From Flavobacteriales bacterium (GTDB taxonomy: Bacteria; Bacteroidota; Bacteroidia; Flavobacteriales_F; PHOS-HE28): a DNA stretch of 28,590 nucleotides. Each line of letters opens with the position of its first letter. Position 1 is the first letter of the stretch. Shown here piece by piece: positions 18,132 to 27,362 of the stretch. The stretch spans positions 1 through 28,590 of the forward strand of contig JADJTW010000022.1 of the NCBI GenBank assembly GCA_016710965.1, read 5' to 3'. Made by a program: the position numbers and the translations under genes. The notes under the pieces were generated by a model that was not told the DNA's origin, did not search any database, and was given only the letters and a program-made list of their open reading frames with translations.

Positions 18132-18963
18132 TCAGTTCCCGTAGCCTTTCAGGAAGATGATATTGTCGAAGTAGCCGGGGTCGTAGGCGGCCACGGGCTT
18201 CAACGCGCGCGGCCAGGGCTTGGGCAGGTAGCCTTTGAATCCCTTGCCCACGATGAAGTCGAACAGCTCCCTGCCGGAGTAGCCCGCTCGTTTGCAGTGG
18301 TCGTCGATGATTTCGATCACGAGCATCATGCGCGGGCTGTTGCCAAGATGCCTTCGGCCCGCGCAGAGCGGCCAGTTCGCCGCCCTCGATATCGATCTTC
18401 AGGACATCGATCCGCTCCACGCCGCGCGCAGCGAGCGCGTTGTCCAGCGTATCCACGCGCACCTCGATGTGCTCTGGAGCGGTGCCGTATGCGCTTGCGC
18501 TGCCCAGATTCTGCCGATTGAAGGAGAGGGTGAAGCTGCCGGGCTTATCCGCCAGGCCGTGCTCGAGCAGTTGGATGTTGGTGATGCCCGGGTTCAGTTC
18601 CCAATTCCCCTTGAAACGGTCGATGGCCGCGGGGTTGGGCTCGAAGCTGATGAGACGGCCGGGTGCGCAAAGCCGCGCCATCTCCAGCGCATAGAATCCG
18701 ATGTTACCGCCGATATCCACCACGGTGTCGCCCGGGCGGATGAGCCGACGCACATGTCGCATGGTGTTCCGCTCGTAGTCGCCGTGCAGGAAAAGGTTGC
18801 GCTGCACATACTCGCGCAGGTCCAAGGCGTAGTTGATCCCGGAGCGCGCGGCGAACTCCACCTGTGCCGGAAAAGGGTCCATGCGCACGCGCCTCGCCAA
18901 GGCGCCCTTGCCGTGGTCGAGCGGAAAGTTGCGCAAGTAGGAAAGCAGGAGGCGGTCGATCAT
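18132..18963 (-). CDS. FkbM-family SAM-dependent methyltransferase
   Basis: Begins MIDRLLLSYLRNFPLDHGKG at 18963. It contains the SAM-binding motif TVVDIGGNIGFYALEMARL, the SFEPNPAAIDRFKGNW motif, NIQLLEHGLADKPGSFTLS, and VDTLDNAL followed by IDVLKIDIEGGELAAL, the diagnostic order of FkbM methyltransferases. Two homopolymer contractions (GGGG to GGG near 18366, GGG to GG near 18347) break the frame; restoring them gives LRGAEGILGNSPRMMLVIEI and then IDDHCKRAGYSGRELFDFIV through YFDNIIFLKGYGN to the stop at 18132. Corrected length is about 277 residues. FkbM enzymes methylate hydroxyl groups of polysaccharides or small molecules; the target is unknown. The gene begins directly after the PNGase-like gene on the same strand, so the two may be cotranscribed. 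Confidence 0.88.
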
Positions 18964-21900
18964 TGCGGAATTCGGATCCCCCGTATGAGTCCTTCACGAA
19001 CCGCACGATGCGCCGCTGTCCGTCAAGGCTCAGGCGTAACACGTACAGTCCACTGTGAAGTGCGCTCACATCCAGAGGTATCCCGTCCGATCCATGCAGT
19101 GCGACGACCTTGTGGGCCAACGACCGTCCATGTGCATCCAGCACATCCAAGTCCGCATCGCCCAGCAGGCCGTTCACGCGCAGCACTGCGGTGCCGTTAG
19201 TGGGGTTGGGCTGCACCGATACCTCAACGTTGATGACCGGTTCTTCAATGCCTACGGCAGTGCTAACGGTGAATGCGTGGTGCATCTCTCGACCGAACTC
19301 ACTGGGGAAGTTGGCGACAATGACCCCGTTCGGTTTCTTCAACCGCGCGTACCCGACACCAGCAGCGGCGTCTGCCCAGTAGCTGAGGCCATCGTTGCCG
19401 GCATCGATCATCTCGTAGGTGTAGCAGCCGTCCACAAGGTCGAGCGTATCGATGTAGTCCGTGGCGTTGGCATGCACCAACCTGCTGAAGATCACGTTGC
19501 CAGTGATGTCATGGATGCGAACAGCGGTCTCGTTGGCCCTGTTGTTCGTTTTGTAGTGAAGGACGACACGGTGGTTGTAGATGACGGGCAGCACGAAAGT
19601 GGTGGTGTAGCTGTCGTTGTCGGCGTACTGATCGGCACCGCCATTGGGCGAGGCCACCGTAACGGTGAACTTGTGGTCCGCATCACCGGACCAGAACCCG
19701 GCGTTGTCGACTGGCAATTCCACATCAGCGGTTTCCATGTGCTGCAGCGAGCCTGTCCACGTGTGAGTGAGCGTGGTTCCTCCGCTCACCTGGTAAGAGA
19801 AGGTGGCGGTGGTGAGCAGCTGCGATCCCGCATTGCGCAGGACGACCAGCGGGGCGTAACAGATGGGGTTATCGCGCCGCCACATGTCCGTGGTGCTCGG
19901 GCGCTTCACTTCCATGATCTCCGCATCAAGCTGGTGCGTTGCCGGTCCGAACTCCATCAGGTCCATGTTGATGACGTAGTTGCCGCCTCCCATGCCCAGG
20001 TTGTTCGCTGGCACCGGTGTGATGGAGTAATCGAGGGTTGCCGTTCCGCCCGGAACCAAGCCGGATAGTTCAACCTCATGGTCCCTCACGTCATCACCAG
20101 GGCACCAACCCTCTCGGCTTCCCAGCCATGTACCTCCTTGCGGGTACACCGGATTGAGCGCGCAATCGTTCTCCTGCCAGATGTGCCATGCATCCACTTG
20201 GGTGCCATTCACCGAGAGGTAGTGCGTGTTGTCCTTCCATTCGCAGCAGTGCGGGTAAGCGCCGGTGTTGCTATTGTGTCCATGACCGGTAAGGCGCGTG
20301 CAAGGACCATTGCGTGGCTTGCGGATCGAGCAGCACGTTCACCGGAGGCAGGGCCACATCCCCGCTCAGATCAGCGTAGCTCCGACTGGACAATCCTCCC
20401 CATGGCCTCTGGTGGCCCACCACCTCTCGGGGCGGAACACCTTCGATCATCTCGAACTCCAGGTCGATCAGCTCCTGCTGGTTGCCGGCGCTGAGATCCA
20501 CGCTGTCGTGCAGCATGTATTGGTAATCCGTTACATCGAAGGTCCAGCGGAACCCCTGGGGGCCGAGCGAAAGATTGATGCCATACGGGGTGATGTAACG
20601 CCCGATCTCCCAGTTCTCCACCACCTCGAACGGCGTGGCGTAATAATCCAGCGTGTCGTTCACGTCGGTCACGGATGCTACCGCGGTCGAATCGATGGCT
20701 GCACCAGCAGGGTCATAGGTGTAGCTAGCTCCGCCGAGGTAGGCGAAGAGCGTATCCACGGGCAACACGTTGTTCCCGGAGATGGTGAAGTGCTCCTCGG
20801 TGAGCAACGGGCGTGGAACGTTCTCGTTGATCAGCACCGTATCAAGTATCGCATCATAAGTGCCCTGCACGAGGACGAGGTCCGGGCGAACGGTGGAGGC
20901 TATGGCAGTCTGGAAGATCTCCGTGGCGCGGCGTCGATTCCTGCGCACGGTGCCCATGGGCCATGCACGGGCCCCGGGGTCGGCCGCATTGCCGAGGATG
21001 TGCGAATCAACTGGCTCATCGCAGTGGAAGCTGTAGATGAGGTTTGTGGCGTTGGGGTGACTGGCATCCACCGCACGGTCCTTCCAGGCGGCTATGGTGG
21101 CTGCGCTCAATTCAGTGGTGAACACGTTGATCTCATCCAGCTGGCCGGGGTAGGGGACATCGCCGTTCGCCGCACTGCCTAACTTGAATTGCGTGATCCC
21201 CGTCATGGGCTTTGTCTTGCCTGTTCCCGAATGCCAAAGCGTACCGTTGAGATAGATCTTCATCGAGCCTGTGGCAACGTTCTTCACGAAGGCCCAGTGG
21301 TTCCATTGCCCTTCGATGTTGGCAGTCGCGGCGGCTTTGTCGATGCGATCGTATGCGCTGCCGTCGTTCCCTGCGTCCCAATACACGCGGCTGTTGCTCC
21401 ACGGCAGGTGAACGTTGAGGATGCGACGGCCCTGCGCATCCACCGCTTCGAGCACGGTCGTGTTCACAGCGGGGATGATCGCATCGCCCTTCGCGCGCAA
21501 GGTGATGGTGATCTCATTGCCCAAAACGGCAAGCGGTCCTGCATCCACACCAATGAAGTCATCATTCACTTCCAGGAAGCCATCCGGGCCTTGCGCGGTC
21601 AACGCCATTCCGGGAGTCGCATCAGAAGCGACCAACTGCGCGTCAATGGTGCCCACCACCTCCGCGGCAAGGTCAACGAGTAGGTTCGAGGTTCCGTCCA
21701 CGTGAACGGCGTGCGGAAGACCAGACGCTGCGGGCCGCTGGTTTGCAACAGGTCATTGTCGACCTGGTCGTACACGGTAACGAGGGCGTTGTTGTCTAAG
21801 GAGGAGATCGACGCGGCCGTTGTTTGCTTCATCCTCACGACGAGCCGGCTGAGCGTACCGTCGCCAGGGCTGAGCACTGACAAGCCCAACTGGTTAATGA

Positions 21901-22443
21901 GACCGGCTTGCAGACCTGCGCCTTGAAGCTCGCCGGCCATGAAGAGGTACTGGCCACGGTTCGTACCGCTGGCGGCCGAGAGCAATGCGCCATCACTCGT
22001 ACTGCCCGTTCCGATGAGATGCTCGCTCTCGGTGATCACTTGTTCACGGTCATCCGTGGCAGTTCACTCTGCTGCACGTCGTAGTGGAGCGTCGATGACC
22101 GCTCAACGCTTGGTGGTTGCATGGCCGCCACCTTGAAGTACGGATGGGTTTGCGCAGTGCTGTCGTACGCCCCGGTGTGCTCGTGAATGAAATTGTAGGT
22201 GAGGTAGTCCCATTCTCCGCAGGGATACTGATCCTGCGTGGTGGTCGGATCGCACTTCAGTGTGTGGTGCATGAGCACCTTGCGGAAGTTGTGCGAGGTG
22301 TCGGGGAACACGTACCAACCGCGCCGCTGGGTAATATCGCTGAAGGTGAGCGTTTGGACCCGGATGGTATCCTGGGCTGCAACGACCGTGGCCAGGGCGA
22401 TAGCGATTGCGAGGATTGCCGATCGGGGAAAGAAGTTGTTCAT
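18960..22443 (-). CDS. Peptide-N-glycosidase F-like secreted protein with inserted LamG domain and T9SS sorting domain
   Basis: About 1,150 residues reconstructed across shifts near 22036, 21700 and 20270. The start at 22443 gives a signal peptide (MNNFFPRSAILAIAIALATV, VAAQ). The N-terminal PNGase F block has RRGWYVFPD and QDQYPCGEWDYLTYNFI. Next come about 150 residues of beta-rich sequence and a LamG-type concanavalin fold (21520-21060: WNHWAFVKNVATGSMKIYLN, PYPGQLDEINVF). The PNGase F fold then resumes with ENWEIGRYITPYG, FRWTFDVTDYQYMLHDSV, GVPPREVVG, and after the shift YPHCCEWKDNTHYLSVNG, NPVYPQGGTWLGSREG and WCPGDDV. The tail (VSVQPNPTNGTAVLR, SALHSGLYVLRLSLDG, RRIVRFVK) is a type A sorting domain. 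Acidic residues matching D60, E118 and E206 of Flavobacterium PNGase F appear present. The enzyme family removes N-glycans from glycoproteins. The true stop is uncertain; TGA at 18960-18962 overlaps the next start. Confidence 0.8.
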
Positions 22444-22459
22444 GACCGTGTGGGGGCTT

Positions 22460-22467
22460 CTAAAGTA
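22460..22467 (-). promoter_or_regulatory. Candidate -7 box (TACTTTAG) for the PNGase-like gene
   Basis: The minus strand reads TACTTTAG, one mismatch from TAnnTTTG, 16 bases upstream of the ATG at 22443 and just downstream of the rplT terminator hairpin. The arrangement terminator, promoter, gene supports the start of a new transcription unit here. Confidence 0.4.
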
Positions 22468-22486
22468 ACCGGCTTTCAGCAACGAA

Positions 22487-22511
22487 GAAGGGGACCTTGC
22501 GGGCCCCCTTC
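22487..22511 (-). terminator. Terminator of the thrS-infC-rpmI-rplT operon
   Basis: Read on the minus strand, GAAGGGGGCC, CGCAA, GGTCCCCTTC forms a 10-bp stem (one G-U pair) with a 5-base loop, 20 bases after the rplT stop, followed by TTCGTTGCTG, which is partly T-rich. This is a good intrinsic terminator candidate at the expected place. Confidence 0.7.
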
Positions 22512-22530
22512 CAATTGTACCGCATGATGC

Positions 22531-22874
22531 TCACTTCACCTTGCTCACGATGGCCGCGAAGGCCGTGGCGTCGGTGTACGCGATCTCAGCCAGGGCCTTG
22601 CGGTCCAGGTCGATGTTGGCCTTTTTCAGCTTGTTCATCAGCACGCTGTAGCTGATGCCGTTGATGCGCGCAGCCGCGTTGATGCGTTGGATCCACAGCC
22701 CACGGAACTCGCGCTTCTTGAGCTTGCGGCCGTCGTAGGCGTGCTGCAGGCCTTCTCCACCGTGTTCTTCGCGACGGTGTACACGTTCTTGCGGCGACCG
22801 AAGTTGCCCTTGGCCATGTCGAGGATCTTCTTCCTCCTCGCTTTGCTGGCTACTTTGTTCTTACTGCGTGGCAT
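22531..22874 (-). CDS. rplT: 50S ribosomal protein L20
   Basis: Begins MPRSKNKVASKARRKKILDM, then AKGNFGRRKNVYTVAKNTVEK. One missing G in a GGG run near 22750 breaks the frame; restored, it continues GLQHAYDGRKLKKREFRGL, WIQRINAAARINGISYSVL and ALAEIAYTDATAFAAIVSK, ending TGA at 22531-22533. The corrected length is 114 residues, normal for L20. L20 binds 23S rRNA domain I early in 50S assembly. It lies downstream of rpmI as in the conserved infC-rpmI-rplT operon. In several bacteria L20 represses this operon, but no matching leader could be identified here. The frameshift in an essential gene is strong evidence for a sequencing error. Confidence 0.95.
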
Positions 22875-22976
22875 GTTCCACTTGGTTTTTGGGCGTGAGC
22901 GTCAGCGCTGGGCTGGACTTTGGTGCTGCACGTCCTGGTTAACGCTACCTATTGATACCCGGTGCGGTTGGGTTGC

Positions 22977-23168
22977 TTATTTCAGGAGTAGGAGGATCCT
23001 TTCTTGTCGCACATCATGCACCAAGCTGGTCTTGGTGAGGGCTCGTTTGCGCTTGGTCTCCTTCTTCGTGAGGATGTGGCGCTTGAAGGCGCTCTTCCTC
23101 TTGATCTCGCCGGTGCCTGTGAGCTTGAATCGCTTCTTGGCGCCGGACTTGGTCTTCATCTTGGGCAT
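22977..23168 (-). CDS. rpmI: 50S ribosomal protein L35
   Basis: A complete 63-residue protein starting MPKMKTKSGAKKRFKLTGTG and continuing EIKRKSAFKRHILTKKETKR, KRALTKTSLVH. It is strongly basic and typical of L35 in length and sequence. It lies between infC (70 bases upstream) and rplT (102 bases downstream) on the same strand. The 102-base gap to rplT holds no visible gene; it could contain regulatory RNA structure, but I see no clear stem. Confidence 0.96.
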   Translation of the reverse strand: MPKMKTKSGAKKRFKLTGTGEIKRKSAFKRHILTKKETKRKRALTKTSLVHDVRQERILLLLK

Positions 23169-23238
23169 GGCCTCTGTCGTGTTGGTCTTCTTGCTTTCGT
23201 TTCCTGTTCAAACGGGCGGATGATCATCCGTCCTTACG

Positions 23239-23835
23239 TCATTTCTTCTTCTTGGGGATCAAGAACATGATCATGCGCTTGCCCTCCAATTTGGGCATGC
23301 TTTCCACCACACCGATGTCCTCCAGGTCTTGCGCGAACTTGAGCAGGAGGATCTCGCCACGCTCCTTGAAGACGATGCTACGCCCGCGGAAGAACACGAA
23401 CGCCTTCACCTTGTGGCCTTCCTCGAGGAACGCGCGCGTATGCTTCAGTTTGAAGTTCACGTCGTGCTCGTCGGTGTTGGGCCCGAAGCGGATCTCCTTC
23501 ACTTCCACCGTGGCCTGTTTGGCCTTTATCTCCTTCTGCTTCTTCTTGAGGTCGTAGAGGAACTTCTTATAGTCGGTGATGCGGCATACGGGCGGCACCG
23601 CCGAGGCGCTTATCTCCACCAGGTCAAGGCCCAATTCCTCGGCCATGCGCAGGGCTTGGCTGAAGGGGTACACGCCCTGCTCGATGTTCTCGCCCACCAC
23701 GCGCACCTCGTTGACCCCGTAGATCTTGCTGTTGATCCGGTGCGGGTCCTCCTTGATGACGCGACCGCGGTAGGGACGACGAGGCCCGCTGCCTCCGGGG
23801 CGCGGACCGCTTGGACGATAAGGAGCACCTGCCAC
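23239..23835 (-). CDS. infC: Translation initiation factor IF-3
   Basis: IF-3 binds the 30S subunit, prevents premature 50S joining and checks start-codon pairing. The product has INSKIYGVNEVRVVGENIEQ, GVYPFSQALRMAEELGLDLV and EISASAVPPVCRITDYKKFL (N domain), a Lys-rich linker helix (YDLKKKQKEIKAKQ), and the C domain VKEIRFGPNTDEHDVNFKL, HTRAFLEEGHKVKAFVFFRG, LEDIGVVESMPKLEGKRMI, ending in PKKKK. No ATG lies upstream in frame near the homology start. A GTG at 23835 (VAGAPYRPSGPRPGG) is the best start and gives 198 residues with a Gly/Pro/Arg-rich head common in Bacteroidetes IF-3. Rare starts are a known feature of infC, tied to autoregulation. The coding region is intact. Confidence 0.93.
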   Translation of the reverse strand: MAGAPYRPSGPRPGGSGPRRPYRGRVIKEDPHRINSKIYGVNEVRVVGENIEQGVYPFSQALRMAEELGLDLVEISASAVPPVCRITDYKKFLYDLKKKQKEIKAKQATVEVKEIRFGPNTDEHDVNFKLKHTRAFLEEGHKVKAFVFFRGRSIVFKERGEILLLKFAQDLEDIGVVESMPKLEGKRMIMFLIPKKKK

Positions 23836-23936
23836 TAGCTGGGGTTTGGTTCGGTCGCCGGGAACCACCTCCCGGACTTTGAGGCGCGAATATCGGCATC
23901 TTTCCCTATCGGCCAGCGGCTTGCGCGAGCAGCGTG

Positions 23937-25898
23937 TTAAGCCGGGGTTGCCTCGCCCAGTTGTCCGGCGATGCGCTCCTTGACGAGGGCGGCGAACGCG
24001 GCGGGCGACATGGCCCCGATATCGCCCTTGCCCTGCTCCCGGACCGAAACGGTCCTGTCGGCCTGCTCCTTCTCGCCCAAGATGAGCATGAAGGCCGATT
24101 TCGCCAGCTCGGCGTCGCGGATCTTGCGGCCGATCTTTCGCTGCGTTCATCAATGGTGGTGCGGATCCCGAGTTGTTCGAGCTGGGCACCGACGGTCTTC
24201 GCCGCCTCCACGAATTTGTCGCTGATGGGCAGGATGATGGCCTGCTCCGGGGTGAGCCAGAGCGGGAAGCGCCCGGCGGTATGCTCGATGATCACGGCAA
24301 TGAAGCGCTCCAGTGATCCGAAGGGCGCGCGGTGGATCATCACCGGACGGTGGCGGGCATTGTCGCTGCCCACGTACTCCAGTTCGAAGCGCTCAGGCAG
24401 GTTGTAGTCCACTTGGATGGTGCCCAACTGCCAACGTCGGCCGAGCGCATCCTTGATCATAAAGTCCAATTTGGGTCCGTAGAAAGCGGCCTCGCCATAT
24501 TCCACCACCGTCTTCAATCCGCTGGCCGCAGCTGCTTCGATGATGGCTTGTTCGGCCTTCTCCCAATTCTCCTCACTGCCTATGTATTTGCTCCGGTCTT
24601 CTTTGTCGCGGAGGCTCACTTGCACCTCGAAATTCTCGAAGTTCAAGGCCCTGAGAACGAGGAGGACAAGGGTCGCCTTCATGAACTCTTCCTTCACCTG
24701 GTCGGGTCGGCAGAAGAGGTGGGCATCATCCTGTGTGAAGCCCCGAACGCGGGCCAGACCGTGAGCTCGCCGCTCTGTTCATGGCGGTACACGGTGCCGA
24801 ATTCCGCAAGGCGAAGGGCAGTTCCTTGTAGCTGCGCGGACGACTGGCGAAGATCTCGCAGTGGTGCGGGCAGTTCATGGGCTTGAGCATGAAGGCTCGC
24901 CTTCCTGCGGCGTACTGATCGGCTGGAAGCTGTCCTTGCCGTATTTCTCCCAGTGGCCGCTGGTCTCGTACAGCGCTTTGCTGCCGATATGCGGCGTGGC
25001 ACCTGCACGTAGCCGGCTTTTTCCTGGGCCGTCTTCGTGAAGTTGATCGGGGCGCTCGCGCAGGGCGGCACCCTTCGGCAACCAGAGCGGAAGACCGGCA
25101 CCCACACGCTCGCTGAAGGTGAACAGGTCCAACTCCTTGCCCAGCTTGCGGTGGTCACGCTTTTTGGCTTCTTCCAGCAGCACCAAGTACTCGTCCAATT
25201 CCTTCTGCTTGGGGAAGGTGATCGCGTAGAGGCGCGTGAGTTGCTTGCGCTTCTCATCGCCGCGCCAGTATGCCCCGGCAACGCTCATGACCTTAGTGGC
25301 CTTGATGAAGCTGGTGTCGGGGATGTGGGGACCTCGGCAGAGGTCGGTGAAGTTGCCTTGGGTGTAGAAGGTGATCTCGCCGTCGTTCAGGCCTTCAAGC
25401 AGTTCCAACTTGTACTCGTCGCCTTTCTCCGTGAAGTATTTGATCGCATCGGCCTTGCTCACCTCCTTGCGCTCGAAGCTCACCTTGCGGCTCGCGAGTT
25501 CCTTCATCTTGGCCTCGATGGCCGCGAAGTCACCATCGCCAATGGTCTTGTCACCCAGATCGATATCGTAGTAGAAGCCGTTCTCGATGGGCGGACCGAT
25601 CCGAACTTGGTTCCGGGATACAGCGCCTCGATCGCCTCGGCCATCAGGTGGGCTGAAGAGTGCCACATCGTGGCTTTGCCGTCGGGGTCATTCCAAGTCA
25701 GCAATGCGAGGTGCAATCGCCAGGAAGCGGGCGGTTCGCATCGCGCACCTCGCCGTTCACCTTAGCACTGAGCACGTTGCGGGCAAGTCCTTCCGCTGAT
25801 GTTGCGAGCCACGTCCATGGCCGTGGCGCCTTGCTCGAATTCCCGGACGCTTCCGTCGGGAGGGTCACTTTGATCGTGTCGGTTCGCCAGACCACCAC
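23937..25898 (-). CDS. thrS: Threonyl-tRNA synthetase (multiply frameshifted in this sequence)
   Basis: Class II synthetase that charges tRNA-Thr. Blocks in order: a TGS-like N terminus (TDTIKVTLP, GLARNVLSAKVNGEVRDA); the editing/SAD domain with HSSAHLMAEAIEALYPGTKF and FTDLCRGPHIPDTSFIKATK; the core with GHWEKYGKDSF, then MNCPHHCEIF, TVYRHEQSGEL (motif 2), DDAHLFCRPDQ, KLDFMIKDALGRRWQLGTIQ and MIHRAPFGSLERF (motif 3), including the Cys and two His that bind zinc; and the anticodon domain from PISDKFVEAAKTVGAQLEQL. At least eight small indels interrupt it, including AAAA read as AAA near 24137. The stop is TAA at 23937-23939. The start is uncertain: only GTG codons at 25898 and 25895 lie just before the homology. 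It is first in the operon with infC, rpmI and rplT. Confidence 0.93.
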
Positions 25899-25988
25899 AC
25901 AAGCGGTGGTTAGGGTCGGCGAAAATGAAGCGCCTTTATGAACCGACCATCCTTTCCGTAAGAGCAACAGGACCCCTAAGAGATCCCG

Positions 25989-26744
25989 TCACTGCCCGCC
26001 GTGAAGCGGACTTCCGGCAAAGGAAGGGGTGTTATTCGCGATGGTCGGCATCATTTCCTCAACGCTTCGCTCGCCCAGGTCGTGTGCTTGGTGCAACGCT
26101 TCGCAGCCTTCTTGCTTGCAGTCCATGCGGAAGAGCACCACGGCTTTCTGCACATGCGCTTGGTCGAGCGTGGGGTCCAGGTCAGGGCGCGCTCCAGGTC
26201 CGCGAGCGCTTCATCGTCCTGGTGCATGGCTCCCAGCACGATTCGCGATCGCGCCAACCGAAAGCGTTATAAGGTGCAATATCGCCAGAGCTTGTCGTAC
26301 AAGACTTTGCGGCGGGCAGGTCGTTCTTAGCCATGGCGAGAGAAGTGGCCCAAGTGCAGCAGAGCGTGCTCCGCAGAAGGGCCCCGTAGGGCGCAGTTCA
26401 AGGATCTTCAGCAGGTCCTTTGTAGCCGTTGCTTCGGCACCCTGGCGGGCGCGCACTTCCGCACGGCGCAACAAACTGTGTGCGTCATCGGGTTCCAGCG
26501 ACAAAGGCTTGATCGAATCCTGCGGCGCCGACAAGGTCGTTGCTGCCCAAACGAAGTGACACCCGCGGTAGTACCAGGTCTTGGCATTGGCGGGGTCGGC
26601 GAGCGCTGCGCGGGTGAACGCCTTCCTCGGCCTTCTTATGGTCTTCGTTGCGCAAGGCGCTCATCGCCGAGCATGTCGCCGTCTGCGTTTGCGCCTGAAC
26701 GAAGTACTGGAGATGAGGAGGATGGAGGTGGTCAGGTTCTTCAT
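25989..26744 (-). CDS. Secreted TPR-repeat protein (frameshifted)
   Basis: The start at 26744 gives a signal-like MKNLTTSILLISSTSFVQAQ once a shift near 26695 is repaired. The following segments, in three frames, are TPR-like: SALRNEDHKKAEEAFTRAA, DPANAKTWYYRG, LEPDDAHSLLRRAEVRARQG, TKDLLKILELRPTGP, MARSRIVLGAMHQDDEALAD, LERAL. The last part is RMDCKQEGCEALHQAHDLGE, a short Cys-containing closing helix often seen at the end of Bacteroidetes Sel1/TPR proteins, reaching TGA at 25989-25991 in one frame. Another frame ends at 26051. Reconstructed length is about 250 residues. It is probably periplasmic or outer-membrane associated, with a scaffold role. It lies upstream of thrS on the same strand, but the 90-base gap suggests independent transcription. 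Confidence 0.62.
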
Positions 26745-26840
26745 GGCGCGCCCTGCAACGGCGAAGCTCGTGTGGGAAAGTTCCCGATCGGTTGTGGAAA
26801 GATGCGCGGGCTGGCCGGGGTGGGGTGGAGGGCACGGGGA

Positions 26841-26848
26841 TAGCTTCG
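26841..26848 (+). promoter_or_regulatory. Candidate -7 box (TAGCTTCG) for the DoxX gene
   Basis: TAGCTTCG has one mismatch to TAnnTTTG and ends 14 bases before the ATG at 26863. A similar GAGCTTCG occurs on the minus strand at 26762-26769, 17 bases before the TPR gene start, so the 118-base divergent region may hold back-to-back promoters. Confidence 0.3.
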
Positions 26849-26862
26849 GCGCCATTCCACCC

Positions 26863-27257
26863 ATGCTGCTCAACAGCCAACCCCATCTCGGAGGATTTCG
26901 GCTATCTGGTCTTGCGTTTCGGCCGCCGGTACCATCACTTTGGCAGCATGGTTGGCCCAAGCTCATGGGCTTCGCGGGCCTCATGGACGCTTTGCCGATC
27001 CATCGGGCTGGGCCCCACGTTCTCGCTCATCCTCATCGTCTTCGCCGAGGTCCTATGCAGCCTGCTCGTTGTCCTGGGTCTGTGGACCCGCGTTGCCCCT
27101 AATTGCCATTGATCGTCGGCATGTCGGTTATCGCTTTCCTGGTCAGAGCGGGAGCCGTTCGCTGAAGGAACTGGCCGTGGTCTGCCTCTGCGCCTTCATC
27201 GCCCTGCTCTTTACCGGCAGTGGTCGATTCTCGGTGGATCGCATCTCCTTCAAGTGA
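26863..27257 (+). CDS. DoxX-family inner-membrane protein (frameshifted)
   Basis: The pieces join as MLLNSQPIS, EDFGYLVLRFG, HHGWPKLMGFA, then DPIGLGPTFSLILIVFAEVL, CSLLVVLGLWTRVA, LIAIVGMSVIAFLVR and KELAVVCLCAFIALLFTGSG, ending RFSVDRISFK with TGA at 27255-27257. The LRxxxGxxxxxHGWPKLxGF opening, the GLG-PTF segment before an FAE motif, and four hydrophobic segments are characteristic of the DoxX/DoxD family. About 130 residues after correction; indels lie near 26882, 26925, 26990 and 27100. The family is found in membrane complexes linked to thiosulfate or thiol redox and to respiratory electron flow, but most members have no proven function. It is divergent from the TPR gene at 25989-26744. 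Confidence 0.75.
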
Positions 27258-27362
27258 AGGACCAGGGCCTCGTGTGGGCATAAGGTTCAGGATTTAGGGA
27301 CCAGGTAAGGTCTTCGGACCGCCGGGGCTTCCACTTTCAGCCGCGCAAACAAGCCCGCCCAC

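Noticed and set aside
22687..23223. Hydrophobic plus-strand frame opposite rplT and rpmI
   Set aside because: The antisense of Lys/Arg-rich ribosomal genes is always Leu/Phe-rich. It only mimics a membrane protein.
23937..25898. Programmed frameshifting in thrS
   Set aside because: At least eight shifts at scattered homopolymers without slippery sites plus structure. Sequencing error explains them better.
25899..25988. T-box or other riboswitch upstream of thrS
   Set aside because: Only about 90 bases separate thrS from the next gene, with no specifier loop or T-box consensus that I can see, and T-boxes are not typical of this phylum.
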